Below are positions 1-9,918 of a DNA stretch of 41,036 nt, piece by piece. A program made the translations under genes and the position numbers. Every line of letters begins with the position of its first letter. Positions within the stretch are counted from its first letter, which is position 1. The notes under the pieces were generated by a model that saw only the letters and a list, made by a program, of their open reading frames with translations, made no database searches and was not told where the DNA came from. Source of the DNA: a virus. The stretch is from positions 1 through 41,036 of IMG/VR virus record IMGVR_UViG_3300047284_000558. The stretch is one strand, 5' to 3'.

Positions 1-834
1 ACCATATACTACAAGGATAGAATTGCTACTAACATTCTTTCCAGAATTTCTTTAAATGATAAACTGGTTAAGGATCTTTCTAATTTCTATCCTTATGAGG
101 TGGAAGAGGGGGATAGACCCGACAACGTAGCCTACAGAGAGTATGGATCTGCATACTATGATTGGGTGGTAATGTATAGTAATCTTATAGTGGATCCATA
201 TTTTGAATGGCCACTCAGTCAAACCCAGTTTGTGGATTTTATAAACTTCAAGTATGGATCTACACGCGAAGCGAGTATGCGTGTGAATTTTTTCAGGGTG
301 AACTGGTCTGAGGATGAATCCTTTATTGATGTAGCTGCATATCGAGCACTCTCCTCCAATCAGAAGAAATATTGGAAACCAGTCCTAGGAGACAATAATA
401 CTATTGTTTCCTATGAACGTAAGCCTTTGGACTTAGTATGTGAATCCAATAAAACCATTTTTTTAAAATGCACCACTTCTGGACAATTTCAAATTGGAGA
501 ACAATTAGTTCAATACAACCTTTCTGGCCAGGTCCAAGCAGTGGGATACATTAGCAAGCAAAACGAGGATGGTCTCGTAGTAAATAAAGTTGTGCAGGGA
601 GATTTTAGCCCCTCTTTCCTCTATAGGGGATCCACTAGCTTTGTGACTGCAAATGTTACCCAAGTAACGTTACTTAGTCAGTCAATAACTCCTGAAGAGG
701 GTGCCTATTGGAGTCCAGTTTCGTTTATGACGTATGAGGAGGAGCTTAATCGCCAAAGAAAAACCATATATCTCTTACAGCCTGGATATATTGGAGAATT
801 AGAGAAACAAGTTTCTGGAATAGTTAATAGTTAA
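1..834 (+). CDS. 53: Baseplate wedge protein gp53 (5' end outside window)
   Basis: The reading frame is open from base 1, so the gene starts upstream; 277 residues are visible. An internal GTG at 100 is not a credible start because the gp53-like sequence begins before it (ILSRISLNDK, then FYPYEVEEGDRPDNVAYREYG). The 'D.P..VA...YGS..Y.W.V...N' pattern is the gp53/LysM-like wedge signature, which helps close the six wedges around the hub in T4. After the core comes an insertion with a 'GE.L.Q....G.V..VGY' motif (about residues 165-230 of the visible part), a module also seen in gp7-, gp8- and DUF4815-like proteins downstream. The C-terminus (YEEELNRQRKTIYLLQPGYI) is the usual gp53 end. The stop directly abuts the next start. 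Family call is by motif and gene order. Confidence 0.88.
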   Translation, partial: TIYYKDRIATNILSRISLNDKLVKDLSNFYPYEVEEGDRPDNVAYREYGSAYYDWVVMYSNLIVDPYFEWPLSQTQFVDFINFKYGSTREASMRVNFFRVNWSEDESFIDVAAYRALSSNQKKYWKPVLGDNNTIVSYERKPLDLVCESNKTIFLKCTTSGQFQIGEQLVQYNLSGQVQAVGYISKQNEDGLVVNKVVQGDFSPSFLYRGSTSFVTANVTQVTLLSQSITPEEGAYWSPVSFMTYEEELNRQRKTIYLLQPGYIGELEKQVSGIVNS

Positions 835-2073
835 ATGTATAAGAATTCTGATGTCTCTCTTCTAGAAGTAACAGTGAAGCATAGACCTACTGGTACTACC
901 TTATCGCTTCTAAATCAAGTTACCACAATCTCTATCTACGAGGATATGACAAAGCCAACTATGATGGCAGATATATCTGTTAACGATAAGGTAGATATTA
1001 TAGGAAAGTTGCCCATTCTTGGGGAAGAGGATCTAATCCTCTCGTTTAATACGCCTGGTTTACCCCCAGTGGAAATGACATTTGCTGTTTATTCGATTGA
1101 AGGTCACTATATGGATGATCAAAACAAGGGTCATCTGTACAATCTTAAATGTGTTAGTAAGGAGCATCTAAAGGATTCCGCTATAGAAGTGCAGAAAAGT
1201 TATAAAGAAACAAGTGATAAGATTGTTTATAAAATATTAACAGAAGACTTGCAGACATCTAAAAAAGTATTTTTGGATCCCAGTAAGGGTAATAGTCCAC
1301 TAATTGTCCCTTCATTGAAGCCATTTATGGCTATTGATATGTTGCGAAGAAGATCAGTACACACATCCTATGAATCTTCTTCTTTTGTATTTTTTGAAAA
1401 TCAAAAGGGATTTTATTTTAAGTGTGTGGAGCAGCTAATAGAGGACGGTAAAAATAATATTGGATCGAAGAAGTTTAATTTTGCTTCGGATGTTGCTTCT
1501 GAAATTACCGCCAGAGATGCTTCTTATAGAACTATTATTAATTATTTAAATCTATCAAGGGTGGATACGGTTTCTAAAATAAGAAGTGGGGGTTTAAACA
1601 ATCGGGTAACTAGTTACGATTTTTTCACAAAAAAGATTACTCACAAAGACACTTTATTTAATGAAAAGTACAATAAGTTCGTAAAAATGGATGTTCCCCA
1701 TCTACCTCCTGCCACGGTTAATCTCCTATCGGAGTATGGTACTACTCCCGCTACCTCCTTTTTTGTTCCCACTGATACAAGTCGTCCTAGTAATTTTATA
1801 GATGTGGCTTTGGGTTCCAGAATATTGTATACCACTCTTCTCAATCAAAACACAGTAAGAGTATTGATACATGGAGATTCATCTATAAAAATTGGAGATA
1901 TCATTGAACTTACTTTACCGGAATCATCTGGTATGACTGGCAGAAAAAAGGATACGAGACTTACATCCGGAAGATATCTGATTAAAAATCTTCGTCATAT
2001 GATAAATGTTGGTAAAGAAACCCAGCATCAGATATCCATGGATTGTGTAAAAATAGGATTTATAGCTTTATGA
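835..2073 (+). CDS. Baseplate central hub protein, gp27-like
   Basis: 412 residues. Starts immediately after the gp53 stop and ends in an ATGA overlap with the spike gene. It reads as an all-beta hub protein: the N-terminus (LLEVTVKHRPTG, then ISIYEDMTKPTMMADISVND) matches the style of T4-like hub proteins whose tube-like domains form the trimeric platform that joins baseplate to tail tube. Position directly before the OB-fold spike gene supports the call, because gp27 and gp5 form one complex, (gp27)3(gp5)3. No enzymatic motif or signal peptide is visible. The family assignment rests on context and general sequence character; a profile comparison with gp27/gpD-type proteins would be decisive. 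Confidence 0.72.
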   Translation: MYKNSDVSLLEVTVKHRPTGTTLSLLNQVTTISIYEDMTKPTMMADISVNDKVDIIGKLPILGEEDLILSFNTPGLPPVEMTFAVYSIEGHYMDDQNKGHLYNLKCVSKEHLKDSAIEVQKSYKETSDKIVYKILTEDLQTSKKVFLDPSKGNSPLIVPSLKPFMAIDMLRRRSVHTSYESSSFVFFENQKGFYFKCVEQLIEDGKNNIGSKKFNFASDVASEITARDASYRTIINYLNLSRVDTVSKIRSGGLNNRVTSYDFFTKKITHKDTLFNEKYNKFVKMDVPHLPPATVNLLSEYGTTPATSFFVPTDTSRPSNFIDVALGSRILYTTLLNQNTVRVLIHGDSSIKIGDIIELTLPESSGMTGRKKDTRLTSGRYLIKNLRHMINVGKETQHQISMDCVKIGFIAL

Positions 2074-2804
2074 CAACTAAAACATTTGGTGAAAATGGCT
2101 TCCGATGGTTTGTGGGTATTGTGGAAGATCGGGACGATCCGGAGAAATTAGGCCGCGTGAAGATTAGAATATTTGATACCCATGATGATAAAACAAGAGT
2201 ACCTAAAGATGATTTACCCTGGGCTTTTATTCTAGTATCACCCCTTAGCTCTAGCTCAAATAATGTGGGATTATCCCCAGTTGGATTGCAGGTAGGATCT
2301 ACTGTATTGGGGTTTTACGCTGATGGAAATGAGTGTCAAATACCAATAGTAATGGGATCAATGCATGGTGTTGTCGATGGGAAGCATGATGTACATCCTC
2401 TGGCCAGAGAAATCAATAACTTAACAAAAAACAAGCTAGGACCAGAACCCTCTTCTCCATACAAAGCTAAATATCCATTCAACAAGGTGTTTGCCTCTGA
2501 ATCAGGTCATGTTGTAGAATTTGATGACACTCCAGGCAAAGAAAGAGTTCATCTGTATCACCGTACGGGTACCTATTATGAGATAGATGAGAAGGGTAAT
2601 AAAGTTGAAAAAACAGTTTCAGACGACTATGAAATTGTAGCAGGTAAGAAGGAAGTTTTTGTTGCTGGTAATGTTAATGTGGTGGTAAGAGGTAATGTTA
2701 CAATGAGGGTGGATGGTAATTATAAGCTCGATATAGGTGGTACATGCAATGTAACATCCGGAGGCAATATGGCATTCAAGGCACCTCGAATAGATTGGAA
2801 CTAA
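2070..2804 (+). CDS. 5: Baseplate hub/spike protein gp5-like, OB-fold plus beta-helix, no lysozyme
   Basis: 244 residues from ATG 2070, which overlaps the upstream TGA (ATGA). A TTG at 2043 would add nine residues inside the hub gene and is not needed. The N-terminal part (RWFVGIVEDRDDPEKLGRVK, then LPWA, VGS.VLGFY.DG, P.VMGSMHG) is the gp5 OB-fold that docks on the hub. The C-terminal 90 residues (GHVVEFDDTPGKERVHLYHR, then V.V.GNV.V.VRGNV.M.VDG) are the regularly spaced V/G strands of the triple-stranded beta-helix needle. T4 gp5 has a lysozyme domain between these parts; here only a linker of roughly 40 residues is present, so this spike is non-enzymatic, as in many marine T4-like phages. 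Confidence 0.9.
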   Translation: MTTKTFGENGFRWFVGIVEDRDDPEKLGRVKIRIFDTHDDKTRVPKDDLPWAFILVSPLSSSSNNVGLSPVGLQVGSTVLGFYADGNECQIPIVMGSMHGVVDGKHDVHPLAREINNLTKNKLGPEPSSPYKAKYPFNKVFASESGHVVEFDDTPGKERVHLYHRTGTYYEIDEKGNKVEKTVSDDYEIVAGKKEVFVAGNVNVVVRGNVTMRVDGNYKLDIGGTCNVTSGGNMAFKAPRIDWN

Positions 2805-2805
2805 A

Positions 2806-3234
2806 ATGGCCATTGTAAAACGTTTAGATAGATTCTCTACTAGATCCAAAATGTTGGAATACTATTCTGACATTTCCATCAACCTAAATGTTGTGTCTGG
2901 TAGTCAGGATGTACAGAAAATTATTAATGAGGATTCAATTACTCAAGCATTAAAAAATTTAATTTTTACGGATAGGGGAGAGCGATTCTTCAATCCCGAG
3001 TATGGTACCAACATTAAACAATCCTTGTTTGAACCTTTAGATGCTACTACTGAGACCTTAATTCGTTCAAGTATTGAAAATAGTATAAAAAACTTTGAGC
3101 CTAGAGTTGAAATGAGGAGTTTGGATATTTTCCAGGATCCAGATCTAAATTATGTGGCTATCTCACTTATTTTTGGTCTCATAAATAAAACAGACCCCAT
3201 AACAGCTGACATTGTCGTCAACCGAATAAGATAA
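2806..3234 (+). CDS. 25: Baseplate wedge protein gp25 (GPW/gp25 family)
   Basis: 142 residues, beginning one base after the gp5 stop. The sequence has the hallmarks of gp25: an N-terminal strand, 'SITQALKNLIFTDRGERFF' with 'PEYGT.I...LFEP', and the conserved 'EPR' tripeptide (NFEPRVEMRSLDIFQD). In T4 gp25 contacts the sheath and the gp6/gp7/gp53 wedge core and is the counterpart of P2 gpW and of TssE in type VI secretion. Length is close to T4 gp25 (132 residues). It lies between gp5 and gp6, a conserved neighbourhood in marine T4-like phages. Confidence 0.93.
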   Translation: MAIVKRLDRFSTRSKMLEYYSDISINLNVVSGSQDVQKIINEDSITQALKNLIFTDRGERFFNPEYGTNIKQSLFEPLDATTETLIRSSIENSIKNFEPRVEMRSLDIFQDPDLNYVAISLIFGLINKTDPITADIVVNRIR

Positions 3235-3235
3235 T

Positions 3236-5071
3236 ATGGCAAATACCTCTCTCGATGTTACTGGCTTAGACTTTGACTCAATTAAGTCAAACCTCAAAAC
3301 ATTTCTCAAATCAAAACCTACCTTCAAGGATATAGACTTTGAAGGCTCCAATATCAGTGTTTTGATAGATGTACTAGCATACAACACATACTTAAATTCT
3401 TTCTACCTTAATATGGTAGGTAGTGAGATGTTTCTTGATACTGCTCAGCTTCGAGATAGTATTGTTTCTCATGCCAAAGAGCTTGGATATGTCCCAAGAT
3501 CATTTAGAAGCGCAGTGGCGGTGGTAAATGTTAATATTACACCCAATCTTCCCACTCTTCCAGACAACGTAGTAATTCCAAAGAATACAACATTCACCTC
3601 TAAAGTTGGATCCAACACATATTCGTTTAGTACCAATCAGAGTTATGTAATAAATGAATCAGAAAATGGAGTTTTTACAAAAGAAATAGAAATTTACGAG
3701 GGCACAGTAGTTTCAGAGACATTTGTGGTTTTAAATGATGATGAAAGACCTCGATATGTCATATCAAATCCCACTGTTGATGTGAGTAGCATCGAGGTGA
3801 CCTCAATTGAAGATAATGGTCAGGTAGTACAACCATATGTTTATGCTGATTCAATTTATCTTGTTAAGTCAGATAGCAAGGTATTTTATGTCCAACCAGC
3901 AGAAAATGAACAGTATGAAATTGTATTTGGTAATAATCTAGTTGGTTCTAAACCAAAACCAGGATCTGTGCTAGTAATTTCGTATCGAGCTGCTAGTGGT
4001 GAATTACCCAATGGTGCATCCCTATTTGAGAGTGATGGTAGTATTGGTGGATATACCGATGTGGTCGTTGAGACGGTACTATCAGCATCCGGAGGCAATA
4101 TCAATGAGGATATTGAATCAATCAGAATCAATGCTCCTAAAACCTTTACCACCCAACAACGAGCAGTAACTACTACTGACTATGAGACTCTTTTGCAATC
4201 TGCATTCAGTGAGATAAGCAGCATATCAGCATATGGTGGAGAGGAGGTTACTCCTCCAGAATTTGGTAAAGTATTTGTAGCGGTGGATATTAGCAATGCA
4301 GATGGAATCCCAGAATCCAGAAAAAGAGTCTATAGAGACTTTATTAAACAAAAAAGTCCTTTGTCTATAGATGTGGAGATTGTTCAGCCAGATATTTTAT
4401 ATGTTTTATTGGAATCAACGGTAAGCTATAATGTAAATCAAACATTCCAAACAGCGGAAGAAATACGTACCTCAGTCATAGCGGCTGTTCAGCAATATGC
4501 GACAGATCAGGTAAATGGTTTTAAGAAGACTCTGAGATGTAGTAAATTAGCAGCTATTATAGATGGAGCTGATGAGAGTATACTTTCAAATATATTAAAA
4601 GTCACTATGATGAAAATTGTACCAGTCACACCCAACCTAGAATTTACTGGACTTGTTACGTTTGATCAAGCGTTGGAGGACGAGGGAGAGGTATCAATCC
4701 CTGTGAGCATCAATGGAGATGTGATCACCGAGGCTCATTTTGGCCACGCTCTTTATTCGTCCCCATTCCAGTATGGGGGAAGAACCTGTATTTTAGCAGA
4801 TGATTCGCAGGGAGCTGTTTACATTGCCGAGTATAGAGTCGATAATGAGGGCACTTCAAGGCCATCAGTATCTCCTAAAATTAACATAGGCTCAGTTAAT
4901 TACGCTACTGGAGAGGTATTTCTGTCTGAATTTACTATTGAGGACTTTGATGGTTATGCATTAAAATTATATGGAACTCCATTACTTAAAAACATAACAT
5001 CGCAGAAAAATATTCTATTGAATGTTTCACTAGCAGATCTTGATATTAAAGCTGTGGGTGTTAGTGCATGA
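3236..5071 (+). CDS. 6: Baseplate wedge protein gp6 (baseplate J-like)
   Basis: 611 residues, ATG one base after the gp25 stop; ends in an ATGA overlap with the next gene. The N-terminus (LDFDSIKSNLKTFLKSKPTF, then DFEGSNISVLIDVLAYNTYL) is typical of gp6. 'FLDTAQLRDSIVSHAKELGY' and the middle part with 'INEDIESIRINAPKTFTTQQ' followed by 'RAVTTTDYETLL' are the classic baseplate-J core, in which T4 gp6 dimers form the inner ring of the baseplate. Length is near T4 gp6 (660 residues). The C-terminal 200 residues are beta-rich and less conserved. Confidence 0.94.
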   Translation: MANTSLDVTGLDFDSIKSNLKTFLKSKPTFKDIDFEGSNISVLIDVLAYNTYLNSFYLNMVGSEMFLDTAQLRDSIVSHAKELGYVPRSFRSAVAVVNVNITPNLPTLPDNVVIPKNTTFTSKVGSNTYSFSTNQSYVINESENGVFTKEIEIYEGTVVSETFVVLNDDERPRYVISNPTVDVSSIEVTSIEDNGQVVQPYVYADSIYLVKSDSKVFYVQPAENEQYEIVFGNNLVGSKPKPGSVLVISYRAASGELPNGASLFESDGSIGGYTDVVVETVLSASGGNINEDIESIRINAPKTFTTQQRAVTTTDYETLLQSAFSEISSISAYGGEEVTPPEFGKVFVAVDISNADGIPESRKRVYRDFIKQKSPLSIDVEIVQPDILYVLLESTVSYNVNQTFQTAEEIRTSVIAAVQQYATDQVNGFKKTLRCSKLAAIIDGADESILSNILKVTMMKIVPVTPNLEFTGLVTFDQALEDEGEVSIPVSINGDVITEAHFGHALYSSPFQYGGRTCILADDSQGAVYIAEYRVDNEGTSRPSVSPKINIGSVNYATGEVFLSEFTIEDFDGYALKLYGTPLLKNITSQKNILLNVSLADLDIKAVGVSA

Positions 5072-8000
5072 AAGACGTAGAACGTCAAATATCTCATCTT
5101 GTACAAACTCAATTTCCCATTTTCTTTCAAGAGGAGGGCGATAGGTTTGTTAAGTTTGCTCGTGCCTACTATGAGTGGCTTGAGCAAGAAAATAATACAT
5201 TAAATGTATCAAGAGGGTTGTTGGAGACAAAGGATGTAGATCAGACAGTAGAGCTTTTTTACACTCATTTCAGAAAAAAATATTTGGTAGATTTACCAAT
5301 TACTGACCCCTCCAAACTCCCCATCCTTGTTAAAAATGCTAGTAATATCTACAAATCAAAAGGTACGCAGCAGGGTGTTTCTCTTATGCTGCGTTTATTG
5401 TATGGAGTGGATTCGGAGGTATATCTTCCTGCTACTGATCTGTGGAAGCTATCAGATGGTGTGTGGATGGTTCCCAGCTATTTGGAATTATCAAGATCAT
5501 CAAGAACAAAAAACTTTTTAGCAAAAGAAATTATAGGTCTTACATCTGGTGCAAGAGCTTTTGCTGAAAGCTTTGTTACCAGAAAAATCAATGGTAGATA
5601 TATTGATGTGCTTTACATTAGCAATGTTGTGCAAAATTTTCAATATGGAGAGAAAATAGCGCTTTTAGATGATCAAACAGATTTGAATTCTCCTGTGGTA
5701 TTGGGATCTCTCTCCAAAGTCAGTATTATCAATGGCGGTCAGGATTTTGAAATAGGAGATGTATTGGATATCGTCTCCAGTACAGGTAAACAGGGCAAGG
5801 CAATTGTTACGGAGATTTCTTCTGAAACAGGAACAGTGAGGTTTAACATTAACAATGGGGGGTTTGGGTATACCTTAAATGCTAACGTTGTTGTATCTGA
5901 TAAAACCCTGTTTGTATCAAATCTTGTTAACTCAAATACTGATCTTGATATAGGATTGGATTATACACTTTTTGAAGATGTACAGCAAACTCTTAAAACT
6001 ATACGCTATGATACTTCCAATTCTCAAACCATAGATGCTGGCGCCAATTTATATTCCTATCATGTTAATGGAGATGTGAAGGGGGTATCTGTTATTATAT
6101 CATCAGAGGTAACTAATACAGTGTTTGGTACTCTGATATTGTCTCCTGTTATAGACGACTTTGATCCTGGTGATGATATTGGAACATTAGGTAACACATT
6201 TACAGCTACAGTAAATGCAGTAATTAATTCTACAGCTACGGGAACGGTAATTCGAACAAAACAATCCAATACCAGTTCATCTAATTTGATTGTTGGTATT
6301 TACGGATCTGTAAATGAATTTAAATCCACACCATATGCACCTTTAGTGGGGTTACTATCCAATACATACTCTCAAGTTCAAATTGTTGGGTCAGGAGAGG
6401 GTGCTACATTTAGAGTTGGATTGTTATCTAATGAAGAGGACATTATTGTTAATACTGATAGGGTTGGAGCAAATAATGTTGGCTTTGTTCCCTACAATAC
6501 AATACTTTTAGATGGTACAGGATCCAATAGTACTGGATATGGTTTCCCTAAATTTTCTTCTGCTAATGTCAACACTCTTTTATTGGATGCCCTTACTTTT
6601 GAAAATGCTACAATAGGTACCATTGAGGAAATTACCGGTATTGACAGAGGTCAGGATTATACGACAGATCCTCTTGTTACGGTGAAAGAGGAGTTGATTT
6701 TTCCATTGGAGAGAAGAGATTATGAATTGGAGCTTGCTAATACTGTTGGTTTATTTGTCAATGGGGAAATAGTTGAACAAACGTTTGCAATACCTCTATC
6801 AGCGCTCACTGTCACGTCACTCACAGGTAACACCTCGCTTGATATAGGGGAAGTAATTACTCAAGCCAACTCCACCTCCTCCAATGCTGCTTATGGGTTT
6901 GTGTATGCATTTGGAAGTACGGGAGGCAGTATTACTTCCATTAGTGTACAACTTGCTAACGGTTCTGGAAGCTTTGTTGCCTCCGGAACCTATCCTGTCA
7001 CTACTCTTACATCTAATACTTCTTCTACTGTTACAAATGTAGCTGCCATAACAGTTAGTACATCAGCTAGAGGTATTGTGGAGACATATAATTCCGCAAC
7101 CAAAAAAATGCTAGTAAGTAGAATATCAGTTGCTAATAATTTTATTGCTAATAGTATTATACTTGGGACTTCCAGAGGTGCAACTGCTACCCTCAAACAT
7201 GTTAAATATCTCACTAATGAAAAAAATGAGCAAGATATATTAAACATCGTTGGGATTAATGCAGATATAGCTGCTACAGTACAGGTTTCAAATAACACTG
7301 TAACCAATGTGGAGATTGTGGACTCAGGATATGGATATGAACCGGATCAGGTCTTAACAATGAGTAAACCTGATCATCCTCACGTGGTTACAGCTCAATC
7401 CAATTTAATTAACCAGGGTATATCTTTTGGTCGTTATGAGTCAACAAAGGGATTCTTAGATAGCGATAAGTATGTACATGATAATGATTTCTATCAAGAA
7501 TTCAGCTACCAGGTGCAGAGTGGTCTATCGTTTGAAACGTATAAAGATGTTCTCAAAAAGGTTATGCACGTCGCTGGCACTAAAATGTTTGGCAAAGTTA
7601 ATTTGGAAAGTCAGATAAATCTACCCATATCTCTCAGCAACGTAGAAAAAACAGTAATTCTTTTTCTTCCCTATAGTGAAACAGGATATACGGGAAACAC
7701 GTCAACTATCTTAAACGTTGGGGATAAAATCTATCAGGCTAATAGTGTTGTTGGAGAGGTGGTAGATGGTTTGAAGAGCCAATTTGACATTCATATAGCT
7801 AATAGGTGTCCTCTACAATCCTCTGATGTATACTATCCCGATAAAGCAGCTGCTAGTATTGTTGGTCATGTTTTTAACTCTAATGTTGCATATGGGTTGG
7901 ATTATTATTCATACATGGTAGTAGGACAGCTCACAGGTCTTTTACCTGATAATACATACCTGACAGTAGTGGAGCCAAGTGAGACGGGATTTATTGAATA

Positions 8001-8127
8001 TACTACATGGGCTTTCAATGGTATAAATAGTGTTACAGTGAAACTCACATCAGACTTAGATTTATCTGCTAATATAGAATTTAATGGCATACAATCTCCA
8101 ATAACTAAGGCAACACTTGTAAATTAA
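5068..8127 (+). CDS. Large baseplate wedge protein, gp7 position, with P2 gpI-like N-terminal domain
   Basis: 1019 residues, almost the length of T4 gp7 (1032), and in the gp7 slot between gp6 and gp8. Residues 1-125 hold 'VKFARAYYEWLEQENN', 'LVDLPITDPS' and 'LVKNASNIYKSKGTQQGVSL', a helical pattern that resembles the tail protein I/wedge family partnering gpJ-like proteins. Residues about 150-840 are a chain of beta-rich modules with repeated 'I.NGG.GYT.....V.VSD' and 'GE.I.QA....A.G.V' elements. A helical stretch near 800-840 (FYQEFSYQVQSGLSFETYKD, then VLKKVMHVAGTKMFG) is a conserved feature of such proteins. Starts with ATGA and ends with TAATG overlap. The gp7 role is inferred from position, size and the gpI-like domain. 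Confidence 0.75.
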   Translation: MKDVERQISHLVQTQFPIFFQEEGDRFVKFARAYYEWLEQENNTLNVSRGLLETKDVDQTVELFYTHFRKKYLVDLPITDPSKLPILVKNASNIYKSKGTQQGVSLMLRLLYGVDSEVYLPATDLWKLSDGVWMVPSYLELSRSSRTKNFLAKEIIGLTSGARAFAESFVTRKINGRYIDVLYISNVVQNFQYGEKIALLDDQTDLNSPVVLGSLSKVSIINGGQDFEIGDVLDIVSSTGKQGKAIVTEISSETGTVRFNINNGGFGYTLNANVVVSDKTLFVSNLVNSNTDLDIGLDYTLFEDVQQTLKTIRYDTSNSQTIDAGANLYSYHVNGDVKGVSVIISSEVTNTVFGTLILSPVIDDFDPGDDIGTLGNTFTATVNAVINSTATGTVIRTKQSNTSSSNLIVGIYGSVNEFKSTPYAPLVGLLSNTYSQVQIVGSGEGATFRVGLLSNEEDIIVNTDRVGANNVGFVPYNTILLDGTGSNSTGYGFPKFSSANVNTLLLDALTFENATIGTIEEITGIDRGQDYTTDPLVTVKEELIFPLERRDYELELANTVGLFVNGEIVEQTFAIPLSALTVTSLTGNTSLDIGEVITQANSTSSNAAYGFVYAFGSTGGSITSISVQLANGSGSFVASGTYPVTTLTSNTSSTVTNVAAITVSTSARGIVETYNSATKKMLVSRISVANNFIANSIILGTSRGATATLKHVKYLTNEKNEQDILNIVGINADIAATVQVSNNTVTNVEIVDSGYGYEPDQVLTMSKPDHPHVVTAQSNLINQGISFGRYESTKGFLDSDKYVHDNDFYQEFSYQVQSGLSFETYKDVLKKVMHVAGTKMFGKVNLESQINLPISLSNVEKTVILFLPYSETGYTGNTSTILNVGDKIYQANSVVGEVVDGLKSQFDIHIANRCPLQSSDVYYPDKAAASIVGHVFNSNVAYGLDYYSYMVVGQLTGLLPDNTYLTVVEPSETGFIEYTTWAFNGINSVTVKLTSDLDLSANIEFNGIQSPITKATLVN

Positions 8128-9911
8128 TGGCTAAATCTCTCATCACTCCATACTTTAAAGTTCACTTGGGACAGCAATTTATAGAATCCATTAGTGAATC
8201 GGCTAATAGTGCTTACTATGTTTTTGCAGGTAGATCCTTTCCGTATGATAATGGAGATAGCGTTGAGGATCTATATTCAACGCATGTGGATTATGAGATT
8301 GATCCATACGACCAGATGATTTTTGGAAAGCGGATTAGTCCATCAGATGTTATTCCAGTTATTAAACGGTACGATTGGACACCAAATACAGTGTTTCAGT
8401 CTTATAGACACGATCTCGTTCTAACAAACACCAACTTCTATACGGTTGTCAATGCCGTATCTGAATACTATGTGTTTAAAGTTTTGGATAATAATGGGGA
8501 TGCCCCTTCTACAGTGGCCCCACAGAAAAGTGAAACAAGTGCAGACGATGAATACTACTCCACTTCTGATGGGTATGTGTGGAAGTACATGTATACCATT
8601 CCTAAGGATATGTTTGTAAAGTTTGCTACCAATGCTTATGTTCCTGTTATTCCTGATGCAAATGTTTCTGGAAATGCTATTAGTGGTTCTATAGATTTTA
8701 TAGATGTTCCTTATGGGGGTTCATTCTACAACACATACACCAATGGTAATTTTGGATTAGCAGATCTTCGAGTAGATGGTAATAAACTAGTTTACGGTAT
8801 TGATTCTACTGCTAACCCTAGTAACAATTTCTATGAGGATTGCTACCTTGTAATAGTTTCAGGTACTGGTCAAGGACAGTATCGTGAGATTGTTAATTAT
8901 CAGATTAATCCCTCCACAAATAAAAAATTAGTTACTATTCTGGAGCCATTTAGCACAGACCCCGATATCACATCCTACTATGAAATATCCCCAATTGTTA
9001 GAGTAAGAGGGGATGGTAGTGGATGTCAGGCTCGAGCTCTTATTTCTGATACTCAATCAAATTCTATAATTGGAGTAGAAGTTTTGAATAGAGGATCGGG
9101 ATACTCGTTTGCTGATGCCTCAATTGATTCCATTCGTTCAGCATATCCCTCTACAAAAGCTAGCGACATTGCTAATATTAAACCTATTATTAGCCCCTTA
9201 GGTGGTCATGGTTTTGATCCTGCTGCTGAACTAATAGCAGACTCTATTGGTATTAGTGTGACTTTTGCAAATAATGAAGGAGCCACCATTCCTACAGATA
9301 ACGATTACAGGTCCATAGGAATCCTTAAAGATCCTGTATTTGCTAACGTGCAATTGAATTTTACCACATACAACGGGTTCTTCAATGAGGGAGAAACTGT
9401 ACAACAGGAATATACATTAGCTACCGGTAGAGTATATTCAACTGTGGATGGTTCTTCAGTAGATCTCACTAATGTGGTGGGTACGTTTGTGGCCAGCGCC
9501 AATATAGTAGGTCTCACCACAAATGCGTCTGCAACGGTTGATTCCATTGAAATAAATGGAGCAGCAAAAGGCTTTGACACATTTGATCAACGAAAGAAAT
9601 TCACTTATAATGATAAGTCCACTACCAATTTTACAGCTGACGAGGTATTGTTTCAGGAAGACATCAACATTTCCAATGCAATCTTTCATAGTATAGACAA
9701 CAATTACATCTACATGACAAATGTAAGAGGGAATGTTAATACTGGGGTACGTATAGTTGGCAATACGAGTGGAGCTTTTGCAACATTGCTGTCCACATAC
9801 CCTGAAGATCTCATTCATGGCAGTGGACAGGTGTTATACATAGAAAATAGAGAAAAAATTCAACGATCTAACAGTCAGTCTGAAACCATAAAACTTATTT
9901 TATCGTTCTGA
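8127..9911 (+). CDS. 8: Baseplate wedge protein gp8
   Basis: 594 residues, longer than T4 gp8 (334) because of beta-rich insertions. Start ATG shares one base with the upstream TAA. The gp8 pattern is clear: 'YYVFAGRSFPYDNGDSVEDL', 'VIPVIKRYDWT.NTVF..Y' (compare T4 AVIPRRDW..TRYP.PY), 'STSDGYVWKYMYTIPKDMF', and a C-terminus 'EDLIHGSGQVLYIENREKI' ending in 'ETIKLILSF', matching the T4 end 'GEMIYMENRPPI...INILFTF'. In T4 a gp8 dimer joins the gp7-gp10 arm of each wedge. Residues about 290-500 carry the insertion modules, including 'GFFNEGETVQQEY', shared with neighbouring wedge proteins. Confidence 0.92.
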   Translation: MAKSLITPYFKVHLGQQFIESISESANSAYYVFAGRSFPYDNGDSVEDLYSTHVDYEIDPYDQMIFGKRISPSDVIPVIKRYDWTPNTVFQSYRHDLVLTNTNFYTVVNAVSEYYVFKVLDNNGDAPSTVAPQKSETSADDEYYSTSDGYVWKYMYTIPKDMFVKFATNAYVPVIPDANVSGNAISGSIDFIDVPYGGSFYNTYTNGNFGLADLRVDGNKLVYGIDSTANPSNNFYEDCYLVIVSGTGQGQYREIVNYQINPSTNKKLVTILEPFSTDPDITSYYEISPIVRVRGDGSGCQARALISDTQSNSIIGVEVLNRGSGYSFADASIDSIRSAYPSTKASDIANIKPIISPLGGHGFDPAAELIADSIGISVTFANNEGATIPTDNDYRSIGILKDPVFANVQLNFTTYNGFFNEGETVQQEYTLATGRVYSTVDGSSVDLTNVVGTFVASANIVGLTTNASATVDSIEINGAAKGFDTFDQRKKFTYNDKSTTNFTADEVLFQEDINISNAIFHSIDNNYIYMTNVRGNVNTGVRIVGNTSGAFATLLSTYPEDLIHGSGQVLYIENREKIQRSNSQSETIKLILSF

Positions 9912-9918
9912 GGAAGAT

